Made by a program: the position numbers and the translations under genes
From: Combretum micranthum
Taxonomy: Eukaryota > Streptophyta > Magnoliopsida > Myrtales > Combretaceae
NCBI GenBank assembly: GCA_024138025.1
Contig: JAMXBD010000064.1
Location: 558,001 to 622,000 of the forward strand
DNA: 64,000 nt
Direction of reading: 5' to 3'
Notes under the pieces: model-generated
Seen by the model: the letters and a program-made list of their open reading frames with translations, nothing else
Databases searched by the model: none
Told to the model about the DNA's origin: nothing
Shown: in pieces, positions 35,219 through 45,410 of the stretch
Layout of the letters: each line of letters opens with the position of its first letter
Position numbering within the stretch: position 1 is the stretch's first letter

Positions 35219-35770
35219 GTCTCTGCCATTTTACTTCCAGCTTCCATTTTCTTGATCTACAACCTATATTGTATATCAGAATACATTTCAGTGGGCTTGC
35301 CAATATGTGCATGGTGGAATAACATGAAAATGCAAAGGATAACCTCTGCATGTGCATGGACTTTTGCAGTTCTAAATGTAACCCTTAAGCTATTGGGAAT
35401 ATCAGAGACGACATTTGAAGTAACAAAGAAAGAGCAGATTGGTTCAAATGACAATGAGAATGTGGATATCAATAGGTTTACCTTTAATGAGTCCCCTACT
35501 TTTATACCAGGAACTGCCCTCATGTTTGTGCAATTGGTCGCTCTATCAACAGCATTTTCTGGGCTACAGCCACCAATGCGAGGTGATTATGGTTCTGGCG
35601 TAGGCGAGGTGATGTGCTCAACATGGTTGCTATTAGCCTTCTTGCCATTCATTAGAGGGTTGTTTGGAAAGGGACAATATGGTATCCCCATTCCCACCTT
35701 ATGCAAGGCTGGTATTGTAGCTACGATTTTTGTTAATTTCTGTTGGTGGAGTGCAAGACACACTATGTAG
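35219..35770 (+). CDS. Csl exon 9
   Basis: Acceptor AATGCAG; 183 codons and stop TAG at 35768-35770. Encodes the remaining C-terminal membrane spans and the GKGQYGIP block near the end. A minus-strand frame over its left part (35257-35523) is a shadow. Confidence 0.93.
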   Translation, partial: VSAILLPASIFLIYNLYCISEYISVGLPICAWWNNMKMQRITSACAWTFAVLNVTLKLLGISETTFEVTKKEQIGSNDNENVDINRFTFNESPTFIPGTALMFVQLVALSTAFSGLQPPMRGDYGSGVGEVMCSTWLLLAFLPFIRGLFGKGQYGIPIPTLCKAGIVATIFVNFCWWSARHTM

Positions 35771-36555
35771 TTAGATATTTCTCAAAAATTACCATGTACT
35801 TCTAAAACAATTGATCAAATATAAATAGACCCACTAAATTCTCATATAGAATTTATCCCTCAAAGTTTTAAAAATATGCACCTACCACTACCATGATATT
35901 AATGCTATTAATAGTCCTTAAAGGAACTATTTTGTACATTTTCAAAAGGTATTAGATATGGCATCACGCTCTAAAAGTTTGGGTCTACTGCACCTAACAA
36001 CAGTCTTGAGGGCTAAAATTATTCTAAAGCCAAGAAAAGATTGCTTTACATTTGTTTTCGCCTATTTTTGCTTTCGTTAGTGACAAAACCATACAAGTGC
36101 ATAAACAATATACAATGACATAAGACAATTTTGGTGCCATCTTTTCCTGGAATTGAGTTTATCCATGGTTAAGCTTAAAGTTGCACTATCGATGAAAACC
36201 AAGGAATACTAATTATCACATGGTCAAGTGACTACATGTTATTCTGTGATGAATAGGGGTATAATATAAGAAATATACGTAGGGGCTATGGAATGGCTAT
36301 AGTAAGCATCTATACAACCTTTTTTATTTTTTATTTTTTATTTTTTGTGTAACTATGGTTCTATTTATAAGACCATGTAGAATGTACATTGTAAAATAAA
36401 TACACTTTCACACAACATCTCAAACTGGGACTTTTAGAAGACCTAATTCATTGCTCAGAAAAGAATGCCGATGCTTCACTAAGAAAGTTAATCATAATAT
36501 TTCTTAAAGCTGCATCTTATAGTAATATGAAATATTTTAAGAAAGCCACTAATGG
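35771..36555. other. 3' flank of the Csl gene, no gene seen
   Basis: AT-rich sequence downstream of the Csl stop. It should contain the 3' UTR and poly(A) site; AATAAA-like words are frequent by composition, so no single site is chosen. No repeat partner was noticed. Confidence 0.5.
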
Positions 36556-36869
36556 CTGTGTCTCAGTGTCTAAATGTTTTATTTAACAATGTAAACGTGG
36601 ACTGCCTATGATCTATTAAGTAGCTCTATCCTTACAATATGTGACGAATACCAAGTAAGAATACGATAATCATGCCATATTTAACTTAGCCTCAATAGCT
36701 CCTTTACTATGGATAGTTAGTTTTGTGCTTTATCAAAGGTAGTCGCAAAAGACTTTTCTTTCTTTTTTTTTTTTTAATATTCCAAAAAGTGAAACTTCTT
36801 GGTAAAATTATAATATCCAATTAATGACTAATAACCAATAGTAGAAATATGATGATCCACGATATAATA

Positions 36870-37035
36870 GGTAGACATGATCCTGGGGCGGTTCGGAAAC
36901 AATCCACTGGGTGCGGATCCTTCAATAAAGGACCCAGAACCACCCCACCACCCGGAAACCCACCGGGTCACAAGGCAGGACCACCCCGGGTTAGACCTTC
37001 TCTAAAAAAGATAAAAAAAAAAAAAAAAATCCACA
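36870..37035. mobile_element. Truncated hAT-like fragment in duplication part A
   Basis: Begins TAGACATGATCCTGGGGCGG, like a hAT terminus, and continues with G+C-rich GGACC/GGTCC words before a poly-A run. A second copy lies at 39273-39432. The short frames open on both strands here (36849-37055; 39210-39539) are due to those words and are not genes. Confidence 0.45.
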
Positions 37036-37715
37036 TTCCCCAAATATTGCATTAATTGTAATACATATTTTCGAGAAAAAAATATTTTAATATTTATTAT
37101 ACAAAATAAAAAAAAAAACTTCTAAAAAACTCAAGCACACCCTTCGTATTACATAGTAATATGGTTAGTGTTTTATAGGTATGTGAGGGACATTAGACCT
37201 TACCTCATGTACATACGTGTAATTAGAGGGGAATAAAAAAAAAATACATTGCAAAATACAATCCATTTGACATTTTTTGGTCACCCCAGAGGTGCCTATG
37301 TCTCGAAATTTTTGAATTAGACTTTCATATATCATGTAATTTTTTAAAATTTTTTATAAAATATTTAGTGTGTTCATTAATTTTATTACATAAATTTTAT
37401 ATAAAAATTTAATTTAATATCTAGATCTTAAAATTGTTAATTTAATACTTAATTAAACTTTTTATAACTATTTTCACTGTCTCAGTTACAAAATTTATTT
37501 TATTTACAAACGTAGAAAATGCAGCATGTCATTAAACTTTTACTAACACTCCTAAATATTGTTTAGCACTTTTAAGTTGCTTTTTCTATATTAAGAAATA
37601 GAGCAAATGGTGCTTTAACTACTACATTGGAATTTTGTATAAAATTCGAGTACCAAATCTCATATTTTTCCTATTTTGAATTGGTGGCTTGCTTTTATTC
37701 ATTAAGGCTCTGTTT

Positions 37716-38434
37716 AGTTGATTTTTCTTTTCTGATAACGTAAGCACACCTTGCAAATCTGTGAAAATTACTATCTTGATGTAAAATATAGGCTGTGTTT
37801 TGTTGTTCAGAGTTCAGTCCCACATTGCTGGCATCAGGTTTGGTCGATTCGAATTTGGATGTTTAAGAAAAAGACAAATGGAAAAATGAAAACTTAATTC
37901 ATGATATATAGATCATATACACCAAATTAAATATAGATGCTGATTACATTTAAATCAAAATAAGTAATGCAGACAATTCAAAAAAATCCATAATTAAATA
38001 CGTAAACATTTAACTTCTTTGAAAATGATGCAAACAAGATATGGTATATTTGGTTCCATTATTTTAGGTTTCGGGCAAACGAAAGAAAAACATATTTATC
38101 AAAACTCTTCTAGAAATAAAAATACTAACCAAACAGAACACATGTCCATGAATGATTGGGGAGTGGGGACTAATATGATGTGAAGCTATAAGATTTGAAA
38201 TTTGAAAAATAAATGAAAAGGCATATTTCATCTAGGGGGAACAACTATAATCTTTCTTTTTGACAAAAGTTGCGATACTTCATTTCTTTCAATGGGAAGA
38301 GTCAAGGCATATGGGCTGATAACACAGTTTGAAACGGATAAATTTTCATAATACAACGAAATAACAGTAAAAATAAATAAAAAGGAAAAAATATACAACA
38401 TTGTGATTTATAAGAAAAACTCTACCGATTGATT
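37716..38434. repeat. Copy 2 of the Csl-upstream module
   Basis: Shares marker blocks with 21575-22440 in the same order: AAGCACACCTTGCAAAT, GTGAAAATTACTATCTTGATG, AAAAGGCATATTTCAT, AACTATAATCTTTC, and ATACAACGAAATAACAGTAA. It is followed by the left end of a hAT element at 38435. Confidence 0.75.
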
Positions 38435-38957
38435 TAGACATCAGTACGGTTTGGATCGATTCTGACCGAAACTGAAACCACTAGAGCCAAGGCGGTTTAC
38501 TGTTTCAAGGAATCACCGATTATGGCGGTTTCGGTTCCAGTTCCACGCGAACCGTGAATCATTTTTTTAATTAAATTAATCGAAAAATGGAAAAAAAATC
38601 CTAAAATCAACAAAAGCAATTACAACTTATTTATACTCAAAATAAACATTTAAATTTTTTTCAAATAAAATATAATAGTTAGCAAATAATAAACACAATT
38701 AAATATAAGAAAATATATCCTTCTTGAAACAAAAAGAGCACACAAATAAATAAATATGTAAATTAATATCATTAAAAAAAATTATCAATCCAAAATTGTT
38801 AACACTTGTCTAATTCATGATTACAATAAACACAGAAGGAGAAAAGCATAATTCATTAATCAAAATAACAAAGAAAAAAAAATAGATTTTATTAATAATT
38901 TAAAGTTTCGAATCCTTTATTCCTGCCAATATATTGAATTGCTGGCATAGCAGCATT
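38435..38957. mobile_element. Left part of a hAT element, cut at the duplication junction
   Basis: Begins TAGACATCAGTACGG and follows the element at 43183-43989 closely until about 38957, then changes without a right terminus into the beginning of duplication unit 2. Confidence 0.8.
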
Positions 38958-40015
38958 TTTTGTGTCAATGTCTAAATGTTTTATTTAACAATGTAAACGT
39001 GGACTGCCCATGATCTACTAAGTAGCTCTACCCTTACAATATGTGACGAATACCAAGAAAGAATACGATAATCATGCCATATTTAACTTAGCCTCAATAG
39101 CTCATTTACTATGGATAGTTAGTTTTGTGCTTTATCAAAGGTAGTCACAAAAAACTTTTCTTTTCTTTTTTTTTTTTAATATTCCAAAAAGTGAAACTTC
39201 TTGGTAAAATTATAATATCCAATTAATGACTAATAACCAATAGTAGAAATATGATGATCCACGATATAATAGGTAGACATGATCCTGGGCGGTTCGGAAA
39301 CAATCTACTAGGTCCGGATCCTTCAATAAAGGACCCAGAACCACCCGCCACCCGGAAACCCACCGGGTCACAAGGCAGGACCACCCGGTTAGACCCTTCT
39401 CTAAAAAAGATAAAAAAAAAAAAAAAAAAATCCACATTCCCCAATATTGCATTAATTGTAATACATATTTTCGAGAGAAAAATATTTTAATATTTAAGAT
39501 ACAAAATAAAAAAAAAACTTCTAAATAAATCAAGTACACCCTTCGTATTATATAGTAATATGGTTAGTGTCTTGTAGGTATGTGAGGGACATTAGACCTT
39601 ACCTCATGTAAATACGTGTAATTAGAGGGGAAATAAAATATAAAAAAACATTGTAAAATACAATTCATTTGACATTTTTTTATCGCTCGAGAGGTGTCTA
39701 TGTCTCCAAATTTTGGAATTAGACCTTCAATCATGTAATTTTTTAAAATTTTTTTATAACATATTTAGTGTGTTCATTAATTTTATTACATAAATTTTAT
39801 ATAAAAATTTAATTTAATATCTAGATCTTAAAATCGTTAATTTAATACTCAATCAAACTTTTTATAATTATTTTTACTGTCTTAATTACAAAATTTATTT
39901 TATTTACAATCATAGAAAATACAGTATGTCATTAAACTTTTACTAACACTCTTAAATATTATTTAGCACTTTTAAGTTGCTTTTTCTATATTAAGAAATA
40001 GAGCAAATGATATGT

Positions 40016-41196
40016 GTAAATATATCTAATTTACATCTATATTTTATCTATATTTGATCTTTCAATGAGAATTGACAATTATTTTTTATCCATATCTATT
40101 TTTTTATAAATAATTTATTAGAAAAAATTTAAAAAAAAATATCTATATTTATAATTTACCAATAAACAAACAGATCCTAAGTTTCCTATCTTTTTTGGAA
40201 AAATCTATGTACAACTTCACTCCACAAAAATCCAGCCATAAAGTTTCAGATGATGCATTTCTTAATATATATCAGTGTCTTTGCTTTAAAGATCTAGCCT
40301 TTTTAAGTATTTTTGTGCTTGATGGTAAGGATAGAACCGGGACGATTGCTATAAGGCACTTTTTAAAGTATTTTTATCTTATATTATTCTACATGTAGCC
40401 TTTTTTTTTTAATTTTTATTTAGGGCCAATTATGTGCAGCGTTTATGACGCACTGATTGGACGAGAATAGGAGATAAATGGGGCAGCGAAATTTATATCA
40501 TCTGTTCATTCTGCTCTGCCATGATTCCCGGGGCCACATGAGGGGATGATGATCGAGTGATGCGCAGAAAATTATTGCAATGTTTTTCTTGATATGACAA
40601 GTCATGTGGAGAAAGGCTGGTGAATGCTGGGACCCAAACATGGCTATCTGAATTCCGTTTTTCTTTCCAAAAAAAAAAAAACCTGAAGCATTCAAGATTC
40701 ATTTAGCTTTATTTGAAATAATCGGTGGCTACGGGCCAAAAAACAATAAAAATAATCGGTGGCTATTATATTGACTTCATTGAAGCTGTTTAGCATAAGG
40801 TAATTTAAAAAATTAATATAATAATCGTTTGAGAAGTTGTTTAATATAAGGATTTATGTCAAAATTATTTAACCGAGTAACTCAAAAAAAAATTTTTTTT
40901 TTTTTTTTATTGGTAGAATGTGCCTCATGATAATAAAAAAATTCTAAAATTATGAACATTTTTTTAACAATTCACCAATAAAAGAGTTATTTGGGAAGTA
41001 ACTTGATTGAAGCTGAAACTTCATCATACCTAATCTGCTTTACTTGAGGTTTAATTCACAATTTATTCACACGACATCATAAATAGGGGATGGGTAGTGC
41101 ATATCTTCCCAATTATTACACACTAATACATTATCATACAACAATCCCAGGTTTATAGTCTTTATTTTTTTAAATGAATTTTTTTTTTCTTTTTAG
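40016..41196. other. Unit-2-specific sequence without a recognised gene
   Basis: Very AT-rich to 40160; then a 67-codon frame (40195-40398) with no known domain; then a less AT-rich block (40430-40690) resembling gene-flanking or intron DNA. Nothing here can be named. Confidence 0.4.
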
Positions 41197-41380
41197 CTAT
41201 ATAAGAGCGGAACAAAGGCTACAGCTTATAACAACGGAGAAAAATTTAGGAAAGAGTGAATTATATTGTGACGTAATAGCAAACACTAGACTAAAATCAA
41301 TCCTCTTAGACTTGAAAGAACATTTAGAAAACAATATAGCAGAAGCAGATAGACGGATCCAGATACATGAAAATAATATA
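41197..41380 (+). other. Orphan exon-like open stretch, 61 codons, probably helical
   Basis: A pyrimidine-rich tract ending TTTTTAG precedes 41197, and GTAAGC follows 41380, so the segment has strong acceptor and donor signals. Between them one frame is fully open and has a composition unlike its surroundings (many Glu, Lys, Arg, Leu; begins YIRAEQRLQL, ends IQIHENNI), suggesting an alpha-helical or coiled-coil segment. No matching neighbour exon was found and I do not recognise the family. It may be an exon of a gene displaced by rearrangement. Confidence 0.45.
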
Positions 41381-41542
41381 GTAAGCTTTTTTTTAATAAA
41401 GTGGTATGATTATACTATAAAGTGTATGTAATCAAATGGACAGTTTTTTATTAATAACATAGATGGATAAATGAAGTTCGTTCTATACAAATTTAATTAT
41501 TTATGATGCAAAAAAACCGTCGGTTGCTAAATTAATCTCTAC

Positions 41543-42221
41543 TAGTGCTACAAATGGGTCAAGCTAGTTGTGATCTACCGAAGTTCATCTTGGCTTAAGC
41601 TCAATTGGTAAATCACTCAAGCTCAAATTTAAAATAGAGCTTGCTAATCTAATGAGTCAATCTCAAACTCCAGTTTAAACTTACGAGCCGGTTTGTAAAC
41701 ATGCCGCCCAATAGGCTTGTAACAAGTTCATAATCAACCTCGTTAATATACATGTGGGCTTTATATTTATAATATATTATACATAAATATATAATTAAAA
41801 TAACAAAAACTAATTTTTAATTTATATATATATATAAACATAATATTTAGTAGCTGTTATATTATTTTTAGGTTAAACAAATGAAAAATGAACTATCTAG
41901 ATAAGTCAAGTTTGAATTTGAATTCAATGCTTGATAAAAGCTTGACTAGGCTCTATAAAAAGCTTGGCTCAGTTTAAGTTGGATTTGTAAAGAAACCACA
42001 TTTGAGTTGACTTTGTAAATAAGCTAAGTTCCAACTCAATTTGTGAATAAGCTAAAAATAAATTCGAAGTAAAGCTTAATTAGTGAAACAAATCATATTC
42101 AAGTTTGAATTTTAGATTTGATAAAAAACTCCACTCGAGTTAAAGTTCAAAAAATTTTAAACAATCTAAACTCGAGCTTTGAAATGCTTGACTTGGATCG
42201 GCTCAACTCATTACCTCCCTA
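41543..42221. mobile_element. hAT-type non-autonomous element, 679 bp
   Basis: Ends TAGTGCTACAAATGGGTC and, in reverse complement, TAGGGAGGTAATGAGTTGAG; flanks ATCTCTAC (41535-41542) and ATATCTAG (42222-42229), an 8-bp duplication with two mismatches. Subterminal regions repeat AGCTTGACT/AAGCTC words on both strands. It lies in the part found only in duplication unit 2. Confidence 0.7.
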
Positions 42222-42451
42222 ATATCTAGAGCTAAATCGCTTTAGTCTCAAATGACCAATTCTTTGATTTGCATACGTGCCTACACGCGCCACCAGTCAT
42301 CGGCTACTACATATATTTCTAATACTCGTTTGATAAATTGGACGTACTGAAAGCGACAAATCCGACCATTGCAATTAAATCAATACATTGGAGAAGACTA
42401 ATATACCACACATAATGATGGTTGCGCGTGCATTTATGTAAATATTGATTT

Positions 42452-43182
42452 TTCTTTTCTGCTAACGTAAGCACAACTTGCAAATCTGTGAAAATTACTA
42501 TCTTGATGTAAAATATAGGCTGTGTTTTGTTGTGCAGAGTTCAGTCCCACATTGCTGGCATCAGGTTTGGTCGATTCGAATTTGGATGTTTAAGAAAAAG
42601 ACAAATGGAAAAATGAAAACTTAATTCATGATATATAGATCATATACACCAAATTAAATATAGATGCTGATTACATTTAAATCAAAATAAGTAATGCAGA
42701 CAATTAAAAAAAAAATCCATAATTATATACGTAAACGTTTAACTTCTTTGAAAATGATGCAAACAAGATATGGTATATTTGGTTCCATTATTTTAGGTTT
42801 CGGGCAAACGAAAGAAAAACATATTTATATAAATTACAAATTTATCAAAACTCTTTTAGAAATAAAAAAACTAACCAAACAGAACACATGCCCATAAATA
42901 ATTGAGGAGTGGGGACTAATATGATGTGAAGCTATAAGATTTGAAATTTGAAAAATAAATGAAAAGGCATATTTCATCTCGGGGGAACAACTATAATCTT
43001 TCTTTTTGACAAAAGTTGCGATACATGTCGTTTCTTTCAATGAGAAGAGTCAAGGCATATGGGCTGATAAGACAGTTTGAAACGGATAAATTTTTATAAT
43101 ACAACGAAATAACAGTAAAAATAAATAAAAAGGAAAAAATATACCACATTGTGATTTATAAGAAAAACTCCACCGATTGACT
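42452..43182. repeat. Copy 3 of the Csl-upstream module
   Basis: Near-identical to copy 2 (37716-38434) because it is part of the segmental duplication, and more distantly related to 21575-22440. It ends at the intact hAT element. Confidence 0.78.
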
Positions 43183-43989
43183 TAGAGATCAGTACGGTTC
43201 GGATTGATTTTGGACCGAACTGAAATTACCAGAGCCAGGGCGGTTTATGGTTCCAAAAAATCACCGGTTCTGGCGGTTCAGTTCCGATTCCGATTCTATG
43301 CCAACCGTGAATCATTTTTTTTAATTAAATTAATCAAAAAATGAAAAAAATCCTAAAATCAACAAAAGCAATTACAACTTATTTATACTCAAAATAAACA
43401 TTTTAAATTTTTTCAATTAAAATATAATGATTAGCAAATAATAAACACAATTAAATATAAGAAAATATATCCATCTTGAAACAAAAAGAGCACACAAATA
43501 AATAAATATGTAAATTAATATCATTAAAAAAAATTATCAATCCACAATTACTAACACTTGTCTAATTCATGATTACAATAAGCACAAAAGGAGAAAAGCA
43601 TAATCCATTAATCAAAATAACAAAGGAAAAAAGAAAAATTAGGTTTTGTTAATAATTTAGAGTTTCAAATTCTTTTATTCATATCAATCTATTGAATTGC
43701 TGCGTGGCAACATTTTTGGTGTGAATTGAATTGCATTGGTCTGGTGGACGTGTGGGTGAATAGAGGCCCATGCAAACAAATAAAATGTTTTGTTGTTTTT
43801 TTTTTTTAAATTTCTGGAGGAGCCGGGTCGGAATCGCCGATTCATTTTAGATGAACCGCTAGGACCCTCGATTCCAGCGAGTCCTCCGACGATTCATAAC
43901 AGTCCCCTACGGGACGGTTCCCGAGTACGAAACTGCTAGAGACGGTTCAAGATGGTTCGCTGTTCATAACAGCCCCATGCCGATATCTA
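43183..43989. mobile_element. hAT-type non-autonomous element, 807 bp
   Basis: Left end TAGAGATCAGTACGG, right end in reverse complement TAGATATCGGCATGG; flanks GATTGACT (43175-43182) and GGTGGACT (43990-43997), six of eight bases shared. GGTTC-rich ends and an AT-rich middle. It is inserted into the Csl-upstream module, which resumes at 43998. Confidence 0.82.
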
Positions 43990-43997
43990 GGTGGACT

Positions 43998-44232
43998 GGT
44001 CTCCAATCCTTATCAAACAAACCCATAATTGAATATGTAAATCTTTTGCATCTATTAATTCGATGCAATCAATATATGGTATATTTCTTCGTATAATTAT
44101 ACTAAGATATTTAGGTAAATAAAGTAAATGTATATATATATATATATATATAAGATATAAATTTTCAAAACATTTTTAGAATATAATCCCACTAAAAAGA
44201 ACACGCATTCATAAATCATTACAATATAATTC
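43998..44232. repeat. Copy 4 (partial) of the Csl-upstream module
   Basis: Contains TTATCAAACAAACCCATAAT, TTTTGCATCTATTAA, GCAATCAATATATGG and CATTACAATATAATT in module order, then is cut by the LTR element. Confidence 0.7.
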
Positions 44233-45410
44233 CTAAACTGAAGGTATTACAACATGCCATGTGTCCTCACTAGAGTAGAACACACTAAGGCTATTATTCC
44301 ATAATCCACAATCTGAGTCATATAACATCAAACTCTCATAGAAATGATACATATCTAAAACATTTCATATAACAATACCTCTAAACAACTTAGTTGACAT
44401 AAATCAAAAGCCAATTCAAATTAAACTAAAACATCTTAAGAAAAATCTCAAAAAACTTTAAATTTATAAAATATTATAAAACTTTGTCTATTTCCAAACA
44501 AAATATCTAAATATCAATAAGAATGTTAGGTCCACCATCGTCCTCCCCATAAGCAAATAAGGTAAGATCGTACCTTAATCAACTTAGGAACAAAAACCTA
44601 ATTTCACCAAACACCTGATCACATAAGCAAAACTATTTCAAAACATATTTCCATCAAACAATCATATTTTTATTATCATCTAAATCCTAATCTGACAAGA
44701 ATTATAAATCTAGGTTTATACGTACCTTCCTCCTTTGATTGTAAATCACAAGTTCTCCAATCTTAGGGTTTTTCTCCAATTTTCTCCCAAAATTTGATTC
44801 CCTTCAAAATCTACTAAATTAAAAAAATATTTCACTTTTAAATCATCAAAAGATATGCGAAGAATCACTTGCCTATTTATTTGTTCTTCTTCTGTCTCCT
44901 TAATTGTAGAACAATAAAACTCCAAGACTTCCTTCAAAACCCAAAAGAAAACTTTAGTGAGAGGTCATTTCCTTTAATCTCTAAACAATTGAAGAGGATC
45001 AACTCACTTTGATCTTGATTCTTGATCCCCCTTGATGCTAAGATTACAAATTGAGAGGTTTTGAGAGAATTCTATGGCCTATGAATGATTTGGGAGAATC
45101 GGGGAGGTTATGTTATAAAGAAAACTTGTAAAAACTTTTTAATTTCCAAATACGAAAAGTTAACAGCTTAAGGAAGAAAGCTGGTGGCCTAAGCACAAAA
45201 GCTGGTGGCCTAAAAAAAATTGAACAATTATGTGGTGCTAAACACTAGTGGTTTTCAAGGCGGTTTTGAGCTACGACTCCTCATATTCAATTACATGTTT
45301 GTTATTTGACAAAACATTTAATATCATATTATGGTAAATCATAAAACCCTCTTATTTTTAATCAAATGATGCTTTTACCCTTCAATATAAATTATTTATC
45401 TTTATATTAC
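44233..45410 (-). repeat. 3' LTR of the eroded retrotransposon
   Basis: Shares with the right LTR blocks such as ACTGAAGGTATTA, CATGTCCTCACTAGAG (with small changes), and AAATTATTTATCTTTATATTA at its end. Internal deletion near 44552. Confidence 0.82.

Larger units (their letters stand above)
24085..35770 (+). pseudogene. CSLH: Cellulose synthase-like glycosyltransferase (CslB/CslH clade), nine exons, exon 5 frameshifted
   Basis: Family 2 glycosyltransferase of the cellulose synthase superfamily; relatives sit in Golgi or other endomembranes and polymerise hemicellulosic beta-glucans from nucleotide sugars (cereal CslH makes mixed-linkage glucan; the product here is unknown). Exons: 24085-24338, 24529-24865, 25935-26060, 31854-31973, 32799-33009, 33113-33248, 33552-33736, 34236-34586, 35219-35770; all introns are GT-AG. 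The product would be about 756 residues, the usual length. Residues 21-42 and 45-66 are membrane segments. Signatures: DDG at 132-134, DCD at 296-298, AED at 465-467, QQRRW at 505-509; the last exon holds several membrane spans. The block WNN-MQRITSA and FHRRKVIYG favour CslH over CslB, by recollection of the families. One extra base (or two missing) near 32922 shifts exon 5 to a TGA at 32958-32960, removing half the protein unless this is a sequence error. The CDS otherwise looks under selection. Confidence 0.9.
36556..38960. repeat. Tandem segmental duplication, unit 1
   Basis: 36556-37625 (part A) matches 38961-40015, and 37716-38957 (part B) matches 42452-43720, both in direct orientation and highly similar. 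Unit 1 is A directly followed by B; unit 2 has 2.4 kb of other sequence between them. Unit 1 ends inside a copy of the hAT element whose complete version lies at 43183-43989. Confidence 0.88.
38961..43720. repeat. Tandem segmental duplication, unit 2
   Basis: Part A copy 38961-40015, then 2.4 kb absent from unit 1 (40016-42451), then part B copy 42452-43720. The junction with unit 1 near 38960 shows a short shared GTGT. Differences between copies are scattered substitutions and small indels, so the duplication is not brand new. Confidence 0.85.

Noticed and set aside
35257..35523. 88-codon minus-strand frame
   Set aside because: Shadow of Csl exon 9.
39210..39539. 109-codon minus-strand frame
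   Set aside because: It follows the G+C-rich words and poly-A run of a truncated hAT-like fragment, and the other copy (36870-37035) does not conserve it.
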